NCBI RefSeq assembly: GCF_001469165.1
Contig: NZ_JABX01000035.1
Location: forward strand, 1 to 64,000
Length of the DNA: 64,000 nucleotides
From: Thiohalocapsa sp. ML1
GTDB lineage: Bacteria > Pseudomonadota > Gammaproteobacteria > Chromatiales > Chromatiaceae
Reading direction: 5' to 3'
The notes beneath the pieces are model-generated. The model was not told the origin of the DNA and did no database searches. It was given only the letters and a program-made list of their open reading frames with translations. Each line of letters begins with the position of its first letter. The stretch's first letter is position 1. Made by a program: the position numbers and the translations under genes. Positions 21,979-30,868 of the stretch are shown one piece after another.

Positions 21979-22722
21979 ATGCGCCGCGATCGCATCTACA
22001 CCCCGCAGCCGCTGGCCCCGGGCGCTCGGGTTGAGCTGGAGGCCGGCCCGAGCCGCCATGTGGCGCAGGTGCTGCGGCTCGCCGCCGGTGACCAGCTCCT
22101 GTTGTTCAACGGGGACGGGCACGACTACGACGCCCGCCTGGTCGCCGCCGACGGGCGCGGCGCCGTCGCCGAGATCGCGCAGGCCGGCCCGCCGGAGCCC
22201 GCGCCGACGCTGGCCGTGACCCTCGCCATCGGCATCTCGAAGGGGGAGCGCATGGACCTGGTGCTGCAGAAGGCCGTCGAGCTGGGCGCCACGGCCCTGG
22301 TGCCGCTGTTCACGGAACGCAGCGTCGTGAAGCTCGCCGAGGAACGCCGCGACAAGCGGCTGCGCCACTGGCAGGGCATTGTCATCGCCGCCTGCGAGCA
22401 GAGCGGCCGGCGCCGGCTGCCGAGCCTGGCGGCACCCCAGCGCCTGGCGCCCTGGCTGGAGGCCCCCGGCGCGCCGGAGCACACCGGCTTGCTGCTGCAC
22501 CACGCGGCGGCACAGGCGCTGCCGGCGCTCCCCGCGCCGCCCACGGCCCGGGTCACGCTGCTGGTCGGCCCGGAGGGCGGACTGGCGCCGCCGGAGCGCG
22601 AGCTGGCGTTGCAGCATGGCTTCGTCGCCGTGCGCCTCGGGCCAAGGGTCATGCGCACCGAGACCGCCCCGCTCGCCGCGCTGGCGGCGCTGCAAACCCT
22701 GTGGGGGGACTTTCGCAACTGA
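21979..22722 (+). CDS. rsmE: 16S rRNA (uracil-1498-N3)-methyltransferase
   Basis: 247 residues, the usual length. RsmE methylates N3 of U1498 in 16S rRNA using S-adenosylmethionine and belongs to the SPOUT (knotted) family. Seen: an N-terminal PUA-like part (RRDRIYTPQPL, HVAQVLRLAAGDQLLLFNG), then the SPOUT domain with GISKGERMDLVLQKAVELG, a CEQSGRR motif, and the knot motifs LLVGPEGGLAPPERELA and LGPRVMRTETA. The gene is intact. Confidence 0.95.
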   Translation: MRRDRIYTPQPLAPGARVELEAGPSRHVAQVLRLAAGDQLLLFNGDGHDYDARLVAADGRGAVAEIAQAGPPEPAPTLAVTLAIGISKGERMDLVLQKAVELGATALVPLFTERSVVKLAEERRDKRLRHWQGIVIAACEQSGRRRLPSLAAPQRLAPWLEAPGAPEHTGLLLHHAAAQALPALPAPPTARVTLLVGPEGGLAPPERELALQHGFVAVRLGPRVMRTETAPLAALAALQTLWGDFRN

Positions 22723-22727
22723 TGGCG

Positions 22728-22803
22728 TAGACGAAGGGCCGAGGGCCGAGGGCCGAGGGCCGAGGAGGGCTGCCTCGGCCCTCGGCCCTTGGCCCTCTCG
22801 GGC
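22728..22803 (+). repeat. GGGCCGA heptamer hairpin core between convergent genes
   Basis: Four GGGCCGA units are followed by GGAGGGCTGCC and TCGGCCC units, able to pair as a long stem. It lies between the rsmE stop and the end of the convergent chpC-like gene and could act as a terminator. The outer parts of the ~190-bp element are missing. Confidence 0.8.
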
Positions 22804-22807
22804 GCGC

Positions 22808-23332
22808 TCAAGTCAATGCCGGCGCGAGCTCGATCAGCGCGCGGCCGACGGCGTCGAGGTCCGGCACCGCGCAGCGCAGGTTGCCGAGCCGCAGCCCTGC
22901 CGCCGTGAAGGGCTCGCCGGCGGATGGCTCCGGCTGCGGCTCGCCATCGCGCAGCAGCAGCATCGACGGGACGCCGTTGGCCGCGAACGCGACCGCTTCG
23001 ATGCCGATGCGCGCATCGAGCAGCGGGCAGATCACCGCGCGCATGCGCGTCGCGGCCGTGGGCTCCCGGCCGTGTGGCGCCGCGGGCGGCGCCGTGGCGG
23101 CGTCGGCGCCGAGCCACAACAGCGGCACATTGCGCCCGTGCCAATGCACGCTGCCGAGCAGCGCGGTCAGCAGCGCCGGCGGCGCGGCCGGCGCCAGCGC
23201 CACGGGCGTCGGCGCCGCGCAGCGCACCACCTCTAGCACCAGCGCGGCGGGCAGGAGCCAGCGCCGCCCGCCATCGTCCCAGGTCAGTGCCTGCATCGGC
23301 ACCGGCAGGCGCACGCTTGCGTGCCCGCCCAT
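22808..23332 (-). CDS. chpC: CheW-like protein, ChpC type
   Basis: 174 residues. CheW-domain features: an N-terminal strand region WLLPAALVLEVVRC, the VHWHGRNVPLLWLG segment matching the usual W-G-x-x-(I/V)-P-L motif, RMRAVICPLLD and a C-terminal AFAANGVPSMLLLRDGE region. It starts 3 bp after the ChpA stop on the same strand, so the two are cotranscribed and probably coupled. In Pseudomonas the equivalent ChpC is a CheW-type adaptor of the Pil-Chp system. The family assignment is good; the orthology to ChpC rests on the position next to chpA. GTG/ATG alternatives near the N-terminus are possible. Confidence 0.7.
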   Translation of the reverse strand: MGGHASVRLPVPMQALTWDDGGRRWLLPAALVLEVVRCAAPTPVALAPAAPPALLTALLGSVHWHGRNVPLLWLGADAATAPPAAPHGREPTAATRMRAVICPLLDARIGIEAVAFAANGVPSMLLLRDGEPQPEPSAGEPFTAAGLRLGNLRCAVPDLDAVGRALIELAPALT

Positions 23333-23335
23333 GGC

Positions 23336-26300
23336 TCAGGCGTTGCCGGTAAAGAGCAGCAGGGACTCGATCTGCGCCATGAGCTCGTCCTCGGCGAAGG
23401 GCTTGGCGACGAAGCGGTCCACGCCCGCCGCTAGGGCCTCCGCGCGCTGCGGATCGGCGGCCATGGAGGTAATCATGATGATGGGCAAACGGCGCAGGTC
23501 GTCGCTGTCGCGCACCCAGCGGGTGAGCTCGAGGCCGTTCATGCGCGGCATGTCGAGGTCCACGAGCAACAGGTCCGGCTGGCGGCTGCGCAGCATCACC
23601 TGCGCCTCGATGCCGTCGCGGGCGGTGGTCACGGCCATGTTCTCGCGCGCCAGCAGGCGCTGCGCGACGCGGCGCACGGTCTCGGAGTCGTCCACCACCA
23701 GCACCCTGGGCCGCGTGTCCGCGGGGCTGGCGGCCTGCGGCTGGCGTAGCGCGCGCAGCAGCGCCGGCAGGTCCGCGAGCAGCGCCACGCGCCCGTCCGG
23801 CAGCACCGTGCCGCCGGACAGCCAGCGCAGCGCCGCGAGCGGCGGCCCGAGGGGCTTCACCACCACGCGCTGGCTCTCCAGGAGCAGGTCCACCTGAAAC
23901 GCGACCCGCTCCGCACCGGCCGCCACCAGCAGCACCGGCAGCCAGCGCTGCTGCGGCGGCGTCGGCACGGCGCCCGGATTCAGCGCCCGCTCGATGGGCT
24001 CCACCGGGAAGACCTCGCCGCGATAGGTGACCAGCGCATCGCCGGCGATCAAGCGCTCGCGCTCGACCCTGGCCACCGCGAGCGCGGTGCCGTGCGGCAC
24101 GGCGAGCAGCGTGTCGGCGGCGCTCACCAACAGCGCCTCGACAATGGACAAGGTCAGCGGCAGGCGCACCGAGAAACGCGCCCCGCGGCCCGGCTTGGAG
24201 GCGAGCGCAAGCTCCCCGTTCAGCGAGGTCACCTGGGTGCTGACCACGTCGAGGCCGACGCCGCGGCCCGCGTCCTGCGTCAGCGCCGCGGCGGTGGAGA
24301 AGCCGGGCTTGAGCGTCAGCGCCATGAGCTCGCGCTCGGACACTTGTGCATCCGCCGCGATGAGGCCTTGCGCCAGCGCCCGCTCGCGCAGCCGCTCGGG
24401 GTCCATGCCGGCGCCGTCGTCGGCGATGTCGATGAGCACGTCGTTGCCTTCTCGGGCCACGCCGATGCTGACCTGGCCCACCGGCGGCTTGCCTTGCGCC
24501 GCGCGCGTCGCCGGTGGCTCGATGCCGTGCACGACGGCGTTGCGCAGCAGGTGCTCCAGCGCCGGCACGAAGCGCTCCAGCACATTGCGGTCGAGCGCGA
24601 CGTCGGCGCCGCGCAGCACGAGCTGCGCGCGCTTGCCGTGGTCCTCCGCGGTGCGCCGCACGAGCCGTGCAAGGCGCGTCTCGATGCGGCCGAAGGGCAG
24701 CATGCGGGCGCCGAGCAGGTCGTCCTGCAGGGACTCGGCGATGCGCATCTGCTGGCGTAGCAGGTCGGCGTTGTCGCGCTGTAACTCGCCGATGGCGGCG
24801 GCGACGGCGCGGGACTCCGCGAGCAGGGCGGCGGACTCCCGCAGCCCGGGCAGCACCTCGTCGATCTCGTCTTCCGGCACCGGCACCGGCGCCGGCAGCG
24901 CCGGCGGGCCGGCCTCCACCAGCGCATCGATGCGCCGGCCGATGCGCCGCAGGCCGTCGTCGAGCTGCGCGAGCCGAAAGCCCAGGCGCGCGTTCTGCTG
25001 CACCAGCCGTGCGCGGTAGGTGCCGACCTCGCCGGAACGGTTGATGATGGCGTCGAGCCAGTCGGTGCCGACCCGCAGTTGCGTCGCCGGATCATCGCGG
25101 GGTGCAGTCGGGGCATCCGTGTCCGTTGCCTCCGGCAACGGCGCCGGCGTGGGATCGGCGGCCGCCGACGGCGCCGGCGCGGGCTGCAGAGGTTCCGGCA
25201 CCGGCGCCGCGGGCGCCATGATGCCGGTCGTCTCTGCATCCGAGCGGGCGGCGGCGAGCTCCGCAACCAACGTGTCGGCGAGCATCAGCGGCGCGCCCTG
25301 CCGGGCGGCGTCGAGCTGCTCCGAGAGGGCGTCCAGCGTGCGTTGGAGCAATAGCGGGAGCTGCGCGACGGTGGCGGGTGCGAGGCTTTCGGTGCCGGCG
25401 AGCAGGGATTCCGCGGCGTGGCTCAGGTCGCCCAGCGGCGCGAGCCCCGCCATGCGCGCACTGCCCTTGAGCGTGTGCAGGCGGCGCCGGGCCAGCGCGA
25501 GCTCGTCGGCACCGGGGCCGGCGGCAGGCCAGGCGCGCAGTTGCCCGTCGAGGGCATCGATGATCTCCCGCGCCTCCTCGGTGAAGACCTGCACCAGACC
25601 CTCGCCGTCCAGAAGCTCATCGAGGCCCTCGTCGGCGAGCATTGCAGCGGTCGTGGCCGGCGGCTCGGCCGGCGGCTCGGCCGGCGGCGCCGCGGCGGGC
25701 TTCGGTATGGCCTCGGACTGCTCGCCGGGGCCGTCGCCCGGGGCGTTATCGTCGGCGTCGAGGGCGCGGGCGGGCGCCGTCGGCGTGGCCATCTCCGGCC
25801 GGGCCGCCTGTGGTCCGCTGTTGAGCAGCCGCAGCGGGATCACCTTGGCGCCCTGCGGGTTGGCGGCGGCGGCGAGCAGGGCCTTGGCGGTGCGCACCAG
25901 GTTCGCGGTGGGGGCCTTGCGGCGCTGCGCTTCGGCGTCGATGATCTCGGGCAGCAGCGCGACCAGGTCGGCGAGGAAATCCGCCGCCGTCACGTCGGCC
26001 GGCAGCTCCCGGTCCAGCAGGTGCTCCAGCACGCTCGCCGTGTTGCGGGCCAGGTCGGCAAGGTGCCGCGCGCCGACCAGGCTGCCGCTGTTCTTCAGCG
26101 TTTGGAAGGAGCGGCGCAGGATCGACAGCGCCACGTCGTCGTGGCGGTCCCTGGACCAGCGCTCGTGCTGCATGCGGATGGTATCGAGCTCGTCCTGCGC
26201 CTCGTCCAGGAACAGGTTCAGGAACTCCAGGTTCACCGACTGCGACACCTCGGACCAGGGCAGCGAGTCGCTGGCCTCGGAGTCGCCGTCCACCTCCTCG

Positions 26301-27922
26301 TTCGGGCGCAGCAGGCCGGACAGGCGCTCGATGGCGTAGTCCGCTTCGGCAATCATGCGCACGTCCGTCATGTCGCGCTCCAGCCGGTCTTCGAGGTGAA
26401 TGTCCACGGCAGCCAGCGCGCGAGCAATGAGCTCGACGCCGGCCTCGCCGGGGAGCTGGCTCGGGTCCAGATAGCGGATGCGCAACTGCGTGGCCAGCGC
26501 GTCCAGGAGCCGCGCCGGCTCGGCCTCGCCGATGCCGCGCAGCGTGCCGGCGACGGCCTGCAAGGTGCGATAGGTGTCGGCGAGCTGCCCGCTCTGGCCG
26601 GGCTTCATCGCCCCGCTGCCGATGGCGTTGCGGGCGCCGGCCAAGGCGCTGCGGGCATCGCGCATGCTCTCCGCCGCGGCGTCGCGCGCGCGTGGCGCGG
26701 CGCGCTGGATGGGCGGGGTGTGCGGCGGTGCGGCCAGCTCGGCGCAGGCGGCGAGCTCGCCGTCCACCAGGCGCAGCGTGCGCAGCACATCACCGAGCCG
26801 GCCGGGGTCTGGCGAATCCAAGCTGCCGTCGAGCTCGATGGCCTCGGCGCAACGGCGGATGCGTTGGGCCGTCGCCTCCTGGCCGAGGGCCGACAGAGAC
26901 TCCGCGAGGCGCACCAGGCGCCGCGGCATCGCGGCCAGCACAGCGGCGCTCGGCGGCTCGCCGCCGCGCAACAGCGGCGCGGCGATGGCGTCGAGCTCCC
27001 GGCGGAGCGCGTCCAGCATCGGTGCGGTGTCGTGCTCCGTGGACTGGCCGACGCCGTCCGGCTCCTCGTCATCGGTGAGGCGACGGCCGAAGATGCGCTC
27101 CAGCTCCTGCACCGCCGGCGATGTGGACGGCAACTGCGCCATACGCGCGAGCAGATCTCCGAGCAGCGCCGTCGCCAGGTCCGCGGGCCATTCCGGCGTC
27201 GATGCCGTGAGCGGCTTGAGGATCTTGTCGATGCGCCCGATGACGGCCTTGGTTGGGGCATCCGCCTCCAACTGGCCGTCGAGCAGCCCGTCGACGACGG
27301 CCTCCGCGCCAAGGAACAGCTCGTGCACCGGTCCCTGCTTAAAATAGCGGCGCATGTGGTTGAACAGGCGCGAGAGCCCGAGCAGGCCCTCGTGGGCGTT
27401 GTCGCCGTTGAACCAGCGCACGAGGTAGCGATGGAAGTGCGGGCGCACCTTCAGCGCCAGGCGCACCAGTGCCGCCAGCGAGTCCGACGCGACCTGCTCG
27501 TTCTGCGCGAGCACGGAGGCCGGAATCAGCAGCTCCGCCGAGCTCATCGGCGGCACACCGCGGGAATGACGCAGGTCGTTGATGCTGGCGAGCAGGGCCA
27601 GCGGGTCCTGGTGCTCGCCGGCGTCGGTGTGGCGCAGGTGCTCATCGAGCTGGACCACTGCGAGCGCCACGGACTGCCGGGCCTGCTCGGCGTCGACGGT
27701 CGCATCCTTGAGGATCTGCTCGCAGGTGCGCTGCATCTCCTCGGCGAGCATGGACGCGGCGGGCAAGGGCAGCGCCATCAGCACGGCGCGCATCTCGAAC
27801 AAGAGCGTCACCGCGTCGGCCGTGTCGCCGCCGCTGCGCACCTGGGTGCCGATGCGCGCGAGGTTTGTGACGAGCTCCTCGCGCACCCACTTGAGGCCGC
27901 CCTTGGATCCATGTCCCGCCAT
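23336..27922 (-). CDS. chpA: ChpA/PilL-type hybrid chemosensory histidine kinase
   Basis: 1528 residues. A long N-terminal region with several HPt-like segments precedes the kinase. One clear HPt has its phospho-acceptor His in RRLHTLKGSARMAG (near 815). An earlier one reads RRSFQTLKNSGSLVGA (near 606), with Gln where His is expected, so it is probably unable to receive phosphate. Then come a dimerisation region, HATPase (LEHLLRNAVVHGIE; DIADDGAGMDPERLRE; GFSTAAALTQDAGRGVGLDV), a CheW-like regulatory domain and a C-terminal receiver (VLVVDDSETVRR; LLLVDLDMPRMNG; KPF). This is the layout of ChpA, the kinase controlling type IV pili and twitching, surface sensing and cAMP in Pseudomonas. The usual upstream pilGHIJ genes are not adjacent here, so the signalling inputs must be elsewhere. 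Confidence 0.9.
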   Translation of the reverse strand: MAGHGSKGGLKWVREELVTNLARIGTQVRSGGDTADAVTLLFEMRAVLMALPLPAASMLAEEMQRTCEQILKDATVDAEQARQSVALAVVQLDEHLRHTDAGEHQDPLALLASINDLRHSRGVPPMSSAELLIPASVLAQNEQVASDSLAALVRLALKVRPHFHRYLVRWFNGDNAHEGLLGLSRLFNHMRRYFKQGPVHELFLGAEAVVDGLLDGQLEADAPTKAVIGRIDKILKPLTASTPEWPADLATALLGDLLARMAQLPSTSPAVQELERIFGRRLTDDEEPDGVGQSTEHDTAPMLDALRRELDAIAAPLLRGGEPPSAAVLAAMPRRLVRLAESLSALGQEATAQRIRRCAEAIELDGSLDSPDPGRLGDVLRTLRLVDGELAACAELAAPPHTPPIQRAAPRARDAAAESMRDARSALAGARNAIGSGAMKPGQSGQLADTYRTLQAVAGTLRGIGEAEPARLLDALATQLRIRYLDPSQLPGEAGVELIARALAAVDIHLEDRLERDMTDVRMIAEADYAIERLSGLLRPNEEVDGDSEASDSLPWSEVSQSVNLEFLNLFLDEAQDELDTIRMQHERWSRDRHDDVALSILRRSFQTLKNSGSLVGARHLADLARNTASVLEHLLDRELPADVTAADFLADLVALLPEIIDAEAQRRKAPTANLVRTAKALLAAAANPQGAKVIPLRLLNSGPQAARPEMATPTAPARALDADDNAPGDGPGEQSEAIPKPAAAPPAEPPAEPPATTAAMLADEGLDELLDGEGLVQVFTEEAREIIDALDGQLRAWPAAGPGADELALARRRLHTLKGSARMAGLAPLGDLSHAAESLLAGTESLAPATVAQLPLLLQRTLDALSEQLDAARQGAPLMLADTLVAELAAARSDAETTGIMAPAAPVPEPLQPAPAPSAAADPTPAPLPEATDTDAPTAPRDDPATQLRVGTDWLDAIINRSGEVGTYRARLVQQNARLGFRLAQLDDGLRRIGRRIDALVEAGPPALPAPVPVPEDEIDEVLPGLRESAALLAESRAVAAAIGELQRDNADLLRQQMRIAESLQDDLLGARMLPFGRIETRLARLVRRTAEDHGKRAQLVLRGADVALDRNVLERFVPALEHLLRNAVVHGIEPPATRAAQGKPPVGQVSIGVAREGNDVLIDIADDGAGMDPERLRERALAQGLIAADAQVSERELMALTLKPGFSTAAALTQDAGRGVGLDVVSTQVTSLNGELALASKPGRGARFSVRLPLTLSIVEALLVSAADTLLAVPHGTALAVARVERERLIAGDALVTYRGEVFPVEPIERALNPGAVPTPPQQRWLPVLLVAAGAERVAFQVDLLLESQRVVVKPLGPPLAALRWLSGGTVLPDGRVALLADLPALLRALRQPQAASPADTRPRVLVVDDSETVRRVAQRLLARENMAVTTARDGIEAQVMLRSRQPDLLLVDLDMPRMNGLELTRWVRDSDDLRRLPIIMITSMAADPQRAEALAAGVDRFVAKPFAEDELMAQIESLLLFTGNA

Positions 27923-28274
27923 GATTAACCCTACGCAATAAATCTAAGTGCGTGAGTTTACGACTAACAGGGGGTACCTCCTAACCATCGCGCGTGGAAT
28001 CACGGATGGCGAGGCTCAGGGAAGGCGCCTTGTACGCCCAAAAGTGGCGAAGGGCGCGGGCGGAGCTGGGATCACCCTGGGCGTACGCTCAAGAATAACC
28101 GGTACACTCGTTGCTGCGGAGCTCGATGTTGGGCGATCGCGATCGATGGTGACAAATGCGGTTATGGGTAGGATTTCGATTTCGATTTCGATCCCGACGA
28201 ACGGCGGGCGGAACGTGACTGTCGGAGATGGGGTTGTATCAGTTGTTGTTGGACGGTGCCTTGGTCGTCTCCGT
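27923..28274. other. 352-bp intergenic region upstream of chpA
   Basis: Lies between two minus-strand genes and must contain the chpA promoter, which I cannot place confidently. Near 28165-28195 there is a hexamer run of TTTCGA units. Plus-strand frames crossing this region continue as antisense of the next gene and are not credible. I see no RNA gene. Confidence 0.5.
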
Positions 28275-29729
28275 TCAATACGACGGCGGCGGTGGCGCCC
28301 GGGTACAGCCGCGATCCGCGCAGTGCGCGACCTTGAGATCGCCGTTGGTCTCGTCGTAGTAGACCACCACGGGCAGGCCGTCGCGGCCCACGGCCACATC
28401 AATGTGCCATCCCACCGAGCCCTGGGAGTCCAGCGTCACCACGGTGGCGTCGGCACAGTCCATATCGGGGCAGTGCGCGAGCTTGATATCGCTATTGCTG
28501 TGGTCGTGGTAGGCGATGATCGGGCGTCCGTCCACGCCGAGCGCCACGGCCGGACTCGCGCCGACGGAGCCCTCTGCGTCCACGCGTTGCAGGGTCACGT
28601 CGTTGCACAGCGGGTCCCGGCAGCGTGCGGCCTTGAGGTCGTCGTTGAAGAAGTCCCAGTAGACGATAAAGGGCAGGCCCAGGGCATCGAGCACGAGGTC
28701 CGTGCCCATGCCGACGCCGCCCAAATCCACGGCGGTGGACTCGACCCCAGAGCAGCCCCGGTCGCTGCAGCGGGCGACCTTCAGGTCGCGCCGGCTCGCG
28801 TCGAAATAGCTCAGCACCGCAAGTCCGTCGGCACCCACCGCAATGGCGTTGTGCCAGCCGGCGTCGCCGGCGGTGTCGATGGGCCGCAGCACGGCGCTGT
28901 TGCAGCCCGGGTCGCGGCACAGCGCGACGAGCAGGTCGCGGTGGTTGCTGTCGTAGTAGCTGATGATGGGTAGGCCGTCTTCGGGCACGGCGATGTCCAC
29001 GAACTTGCCGACGTCACCCGAGCTGTCCACGTCTACGATATCGGCCGTGAAGCAGCCGGCGTCGCGGCAGCGTGCGGCCTTCAGCACGCCGCGCTCGTTG
29101 TCGAAGTACGCAATGACGGGCAGCCCGTCGGCGCCGATGGCGAGCCCGATGGACCAGCCGACATCGCTGTCGGCGTCCACTACCGTCTGGCGCACGTTGG
29201 TGCAGGCCGGGTCCGCGCAGTGGGCGACTTTGAGGTCGCGGTTGCCGTAGTCCAGGTAGGCGACCACCGGCAGACCGTCGCCGCCGATGGCGATGGCCGG
29301 TGACCAGCCGACATCGCCCGCGGTGTCGAGGGTGCCGAGCCGGTTGAAGCCGCCGACGGGCTCGGGCGGCGGCGGCGGCGCCGGCTTGGCGGCGCCCTCG
29401 CCGAGCTCCAGGCTGAAGGCGTCGAAGCGCGAGCGGTCGTCCCCCGCCACCACCCGCAGGATGTGACTGCCGGGCGTCACGCCGGGTGGCATCGGCCCCG
29501 CCTCGATGTAGGTCTGCGTCGCCTCGCGCACCGGCAGGGGCATGCTGTCGAGCGTGACTGTCGGCAGTCGGAGGCCGAAGTGCTCACCCCGGATGCGCAG
29601 CACCTTCGTCTCCGGGTCCAGGCTCGCCCCCAGAATGATGAGCTGCGGGTTGTCGAGCCACTCGTAGGACTGAGCACCGCCGGCCACGGGGAGCCCCAGG
29701 AGCAGCAGCATGGACAGGAGCCTGAGCAT
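28275..29729 (-). CDS. Exported protein: TIG-like domain plus seven-repeat beta-propeller-like domain
   Basis: 484 residues from ATG 29729, chosen because it places a signal peptide (LRLLSMLLLLGLPVAGGAQS) at the N-terminus; the frame is open a further 56 codons without similarity. After the signal comes an IPT/TIG-like region (LIILGASLD, LRIRGEHFG, PGSHILRVV), a Pro-rich linker, then seven repeats of about 50 residues. Each repeat has the form VGW-x-x-x-IAIG-x-DGLPVIAYYD-x-x-x-DLKVAHC with a second Cys four residues later (C-x4-C) in every repeat. Seven such units suggest a seven-bladed beta-propeller with one disulfide per blade, outside the cytoplasm. Repeat 5 lacks the aromatic VGW. No enzymatic motif is visible; a binding or adhesion role is inferred. 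Confidence 0.75.
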   Translation of the reverse strand: MLRLLSMLLLLGLPVAGGAQSYEWLDNPQLIILGASLDPETKVLRIRGEHFGLRLPTVTLDSMPLPVREATQTYIEAGPMPPGVTPGSHILRVVAGDDRSRFDAFSLELGEGAAKPAPPPPPEPVGGFNRLGTLDTAGDVGWSPAIAIGGDGLPVVAYLDYGNRDLKVAHCADPACTNVRQTVVDADSDVGWSIGLAIGADGLPVIAYFDNERGVLKAARCRDAGCFTADIVDVDSSGDVGKFVDIAVPEDGLPIISYYDSNHRDLLVALCRDPGCNSAVLRPIDTAGDAGWHNAIAVGADGLAVLSYFDASRRDLKVARCSDRGCSGVESTAVDLGGVGMGTDLVLDALGLPFIVYWDFFNDDLKAARCRDPLCNDVTLQRVDAEGSVGASPAVALGVDGRPIIAYHDHSNSDIKLAHCPDMDCADATVVTLDSQGSVGWHIDVAVGRDGLPVVVYYDETNGDLKVAHCADRGCTRAPPPPSY

Positions 29730-30197
29730 GGGGGGCGTGTGACGGAGCAGGATCTCGGCGAAACGGGTATTGGCGATGCGCGGACCCGAGCCGCGGCGGC
29801 CGGCGCACGCGCGGTCCGCCGGCTGCGGCTGTGCCACGCCGACGATGGCCCGAGCGCTCTGAATGTTACACCGCGGTGCAGACCTGCTTTCGGACACTGC
29901 GCACGTTGCCCGCTATTGGCCGCGCCCTGATCGCTTGCCCCGGCAGGCCCGGCCGAGCGCTGCGGGCAGATGCACGCCGCAGTCCGGTGCAAATGCCCGT
30001 GCAACGGATCGGGGCTTGACCGCCCCCGCGCGTCGTACGCGGGCGCCACCGCGGGCGCGATGGCACCGAATGCGCCCCACTCCGGAGGACTGGAAGACAA
30101 GCGCTATTGAAATTATGGAATTCCACTATGCGCACGCTGGACATCCAGCGCGCTATCCCCCAACATGCACAGGGCCACCCAATCCCGGAGCATCGCC
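29730..30197. other. 468-bp divergent intergenic region
   Basis: Separates the propeller gene (minus) from the unknown gene at 30198 (plus). It contains a small AT-richer stretch at 30100-30130 (GCTATTGAAATTATGGAATT) that could hold a promoter. I find no coding sequence or RNA structure. Confidence 0.4.
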
Positions 30198-30752
30198 ATG
30201 ACAGACGCCCGACTGCTGCGCCGCCACCGCGCCTACTACCCCGGCTGGGCGCAGCCTTTTGGCCTGTGGGAGCTGCTGCGGGATGCGCGCGTCGACCTGC
30301 GCTGGCTGCTGGGCGACGGCGAGATCGGCCTCGTGCTGGATCCGTCCGTGCGCACGCAACTGCGCGGTGGCGACACCGAGTGCTTGGGTGGCCTCTTCGC
30401 CGACGCCGCGCCCCCGGCGCCGAGCGGCGAGCCCCGGCGGCTGGCGGTGGCGCAGAGCCGGCCCGCCCTCATCGATGTCGGCGGCGAGACGCTCCGGCTC
30501 GGCCGGCTCACGCTGCGGCAGTGTCCGGCCGCGATCATGGACCGGGTCCGCCGGCTGCTGACACCGGGCGCGGAGGTCCATTTGTTCGAGAGCTTCCATC
30601 CGTTCCTGAACCCCGGCACGCGCATCCTGACGCTGTCGCGCCGGGCACCGCTTGCGCTGGTCTACCGGGAGCTCGGGCCCGCGCTGATCCGCGCCGCGCC
30701 CTTGGCCACGCCCACGGCGCCACGCCGCCTGCTCGAGGCCGCCTGCGCCTGA
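30198..30752 (+). CDS. Unrecognised protein of 184 residues
   Basis: ATG 30198 has GGAG at 30187-30190, which decides the start over an upstream in-frame ATG at 30165. The sequence is soluble-looking with no signal or membrane segment. Notable segments are HRAYYPGWAQPFGLWELLRD, DLRWLLGDGEIGLVLDPSV, LRLGRLTLRQCP and the C-terminal FESFHPFLNPGTRILTLSRR. Its size and the R-R-A-P-L-A-L-V-Y-R-E-L-G end loosely recall chorismate lyase-like proteins, but I cannot establish that. polA follows 116 bp later in the same direction. Confidence 0.6.
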   Translation: MTDARLLRRHRAYYPGWAQPFGLWELLRDARVDLRWLLGDGEIGLVLDPSVRTQLRGGDTECLGGLFADAAPPAPSGEPRRLAVAQSRPALIDVGGETLRLGRLTLRQCPAAIMDRVRRLLTPGAEVHLFESFHPFLNPGTRILTLSRRAPLALVYRELGPALIRAAPLATPTAPRRLLEAACA

Positions 30753-30868
30753 GCGCCGGCTGGCCGGGCTGTCCGCCCGCGCGCCGGCTTTGGGTCACAG
30801 GCGCCCGGGCACCGGCGCGGCGCCGTGCATGCTACCGTTGCGGCTTTCCGCCCTGACCCCAGAGTCCG

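Noticed and set aside
25418-27928. 836-codon plus-strand frame opposite chpA
   Set aside because: Antisense shadow; chpA has a complete domain series.
27948-28973. Plus-strand 341-codon frame upstream of and across the propeller gene
   Set aside because: Mostly antisense to the secreted repeat protein; Val/Ala/His-rich shadow with no ribosome-binding site.
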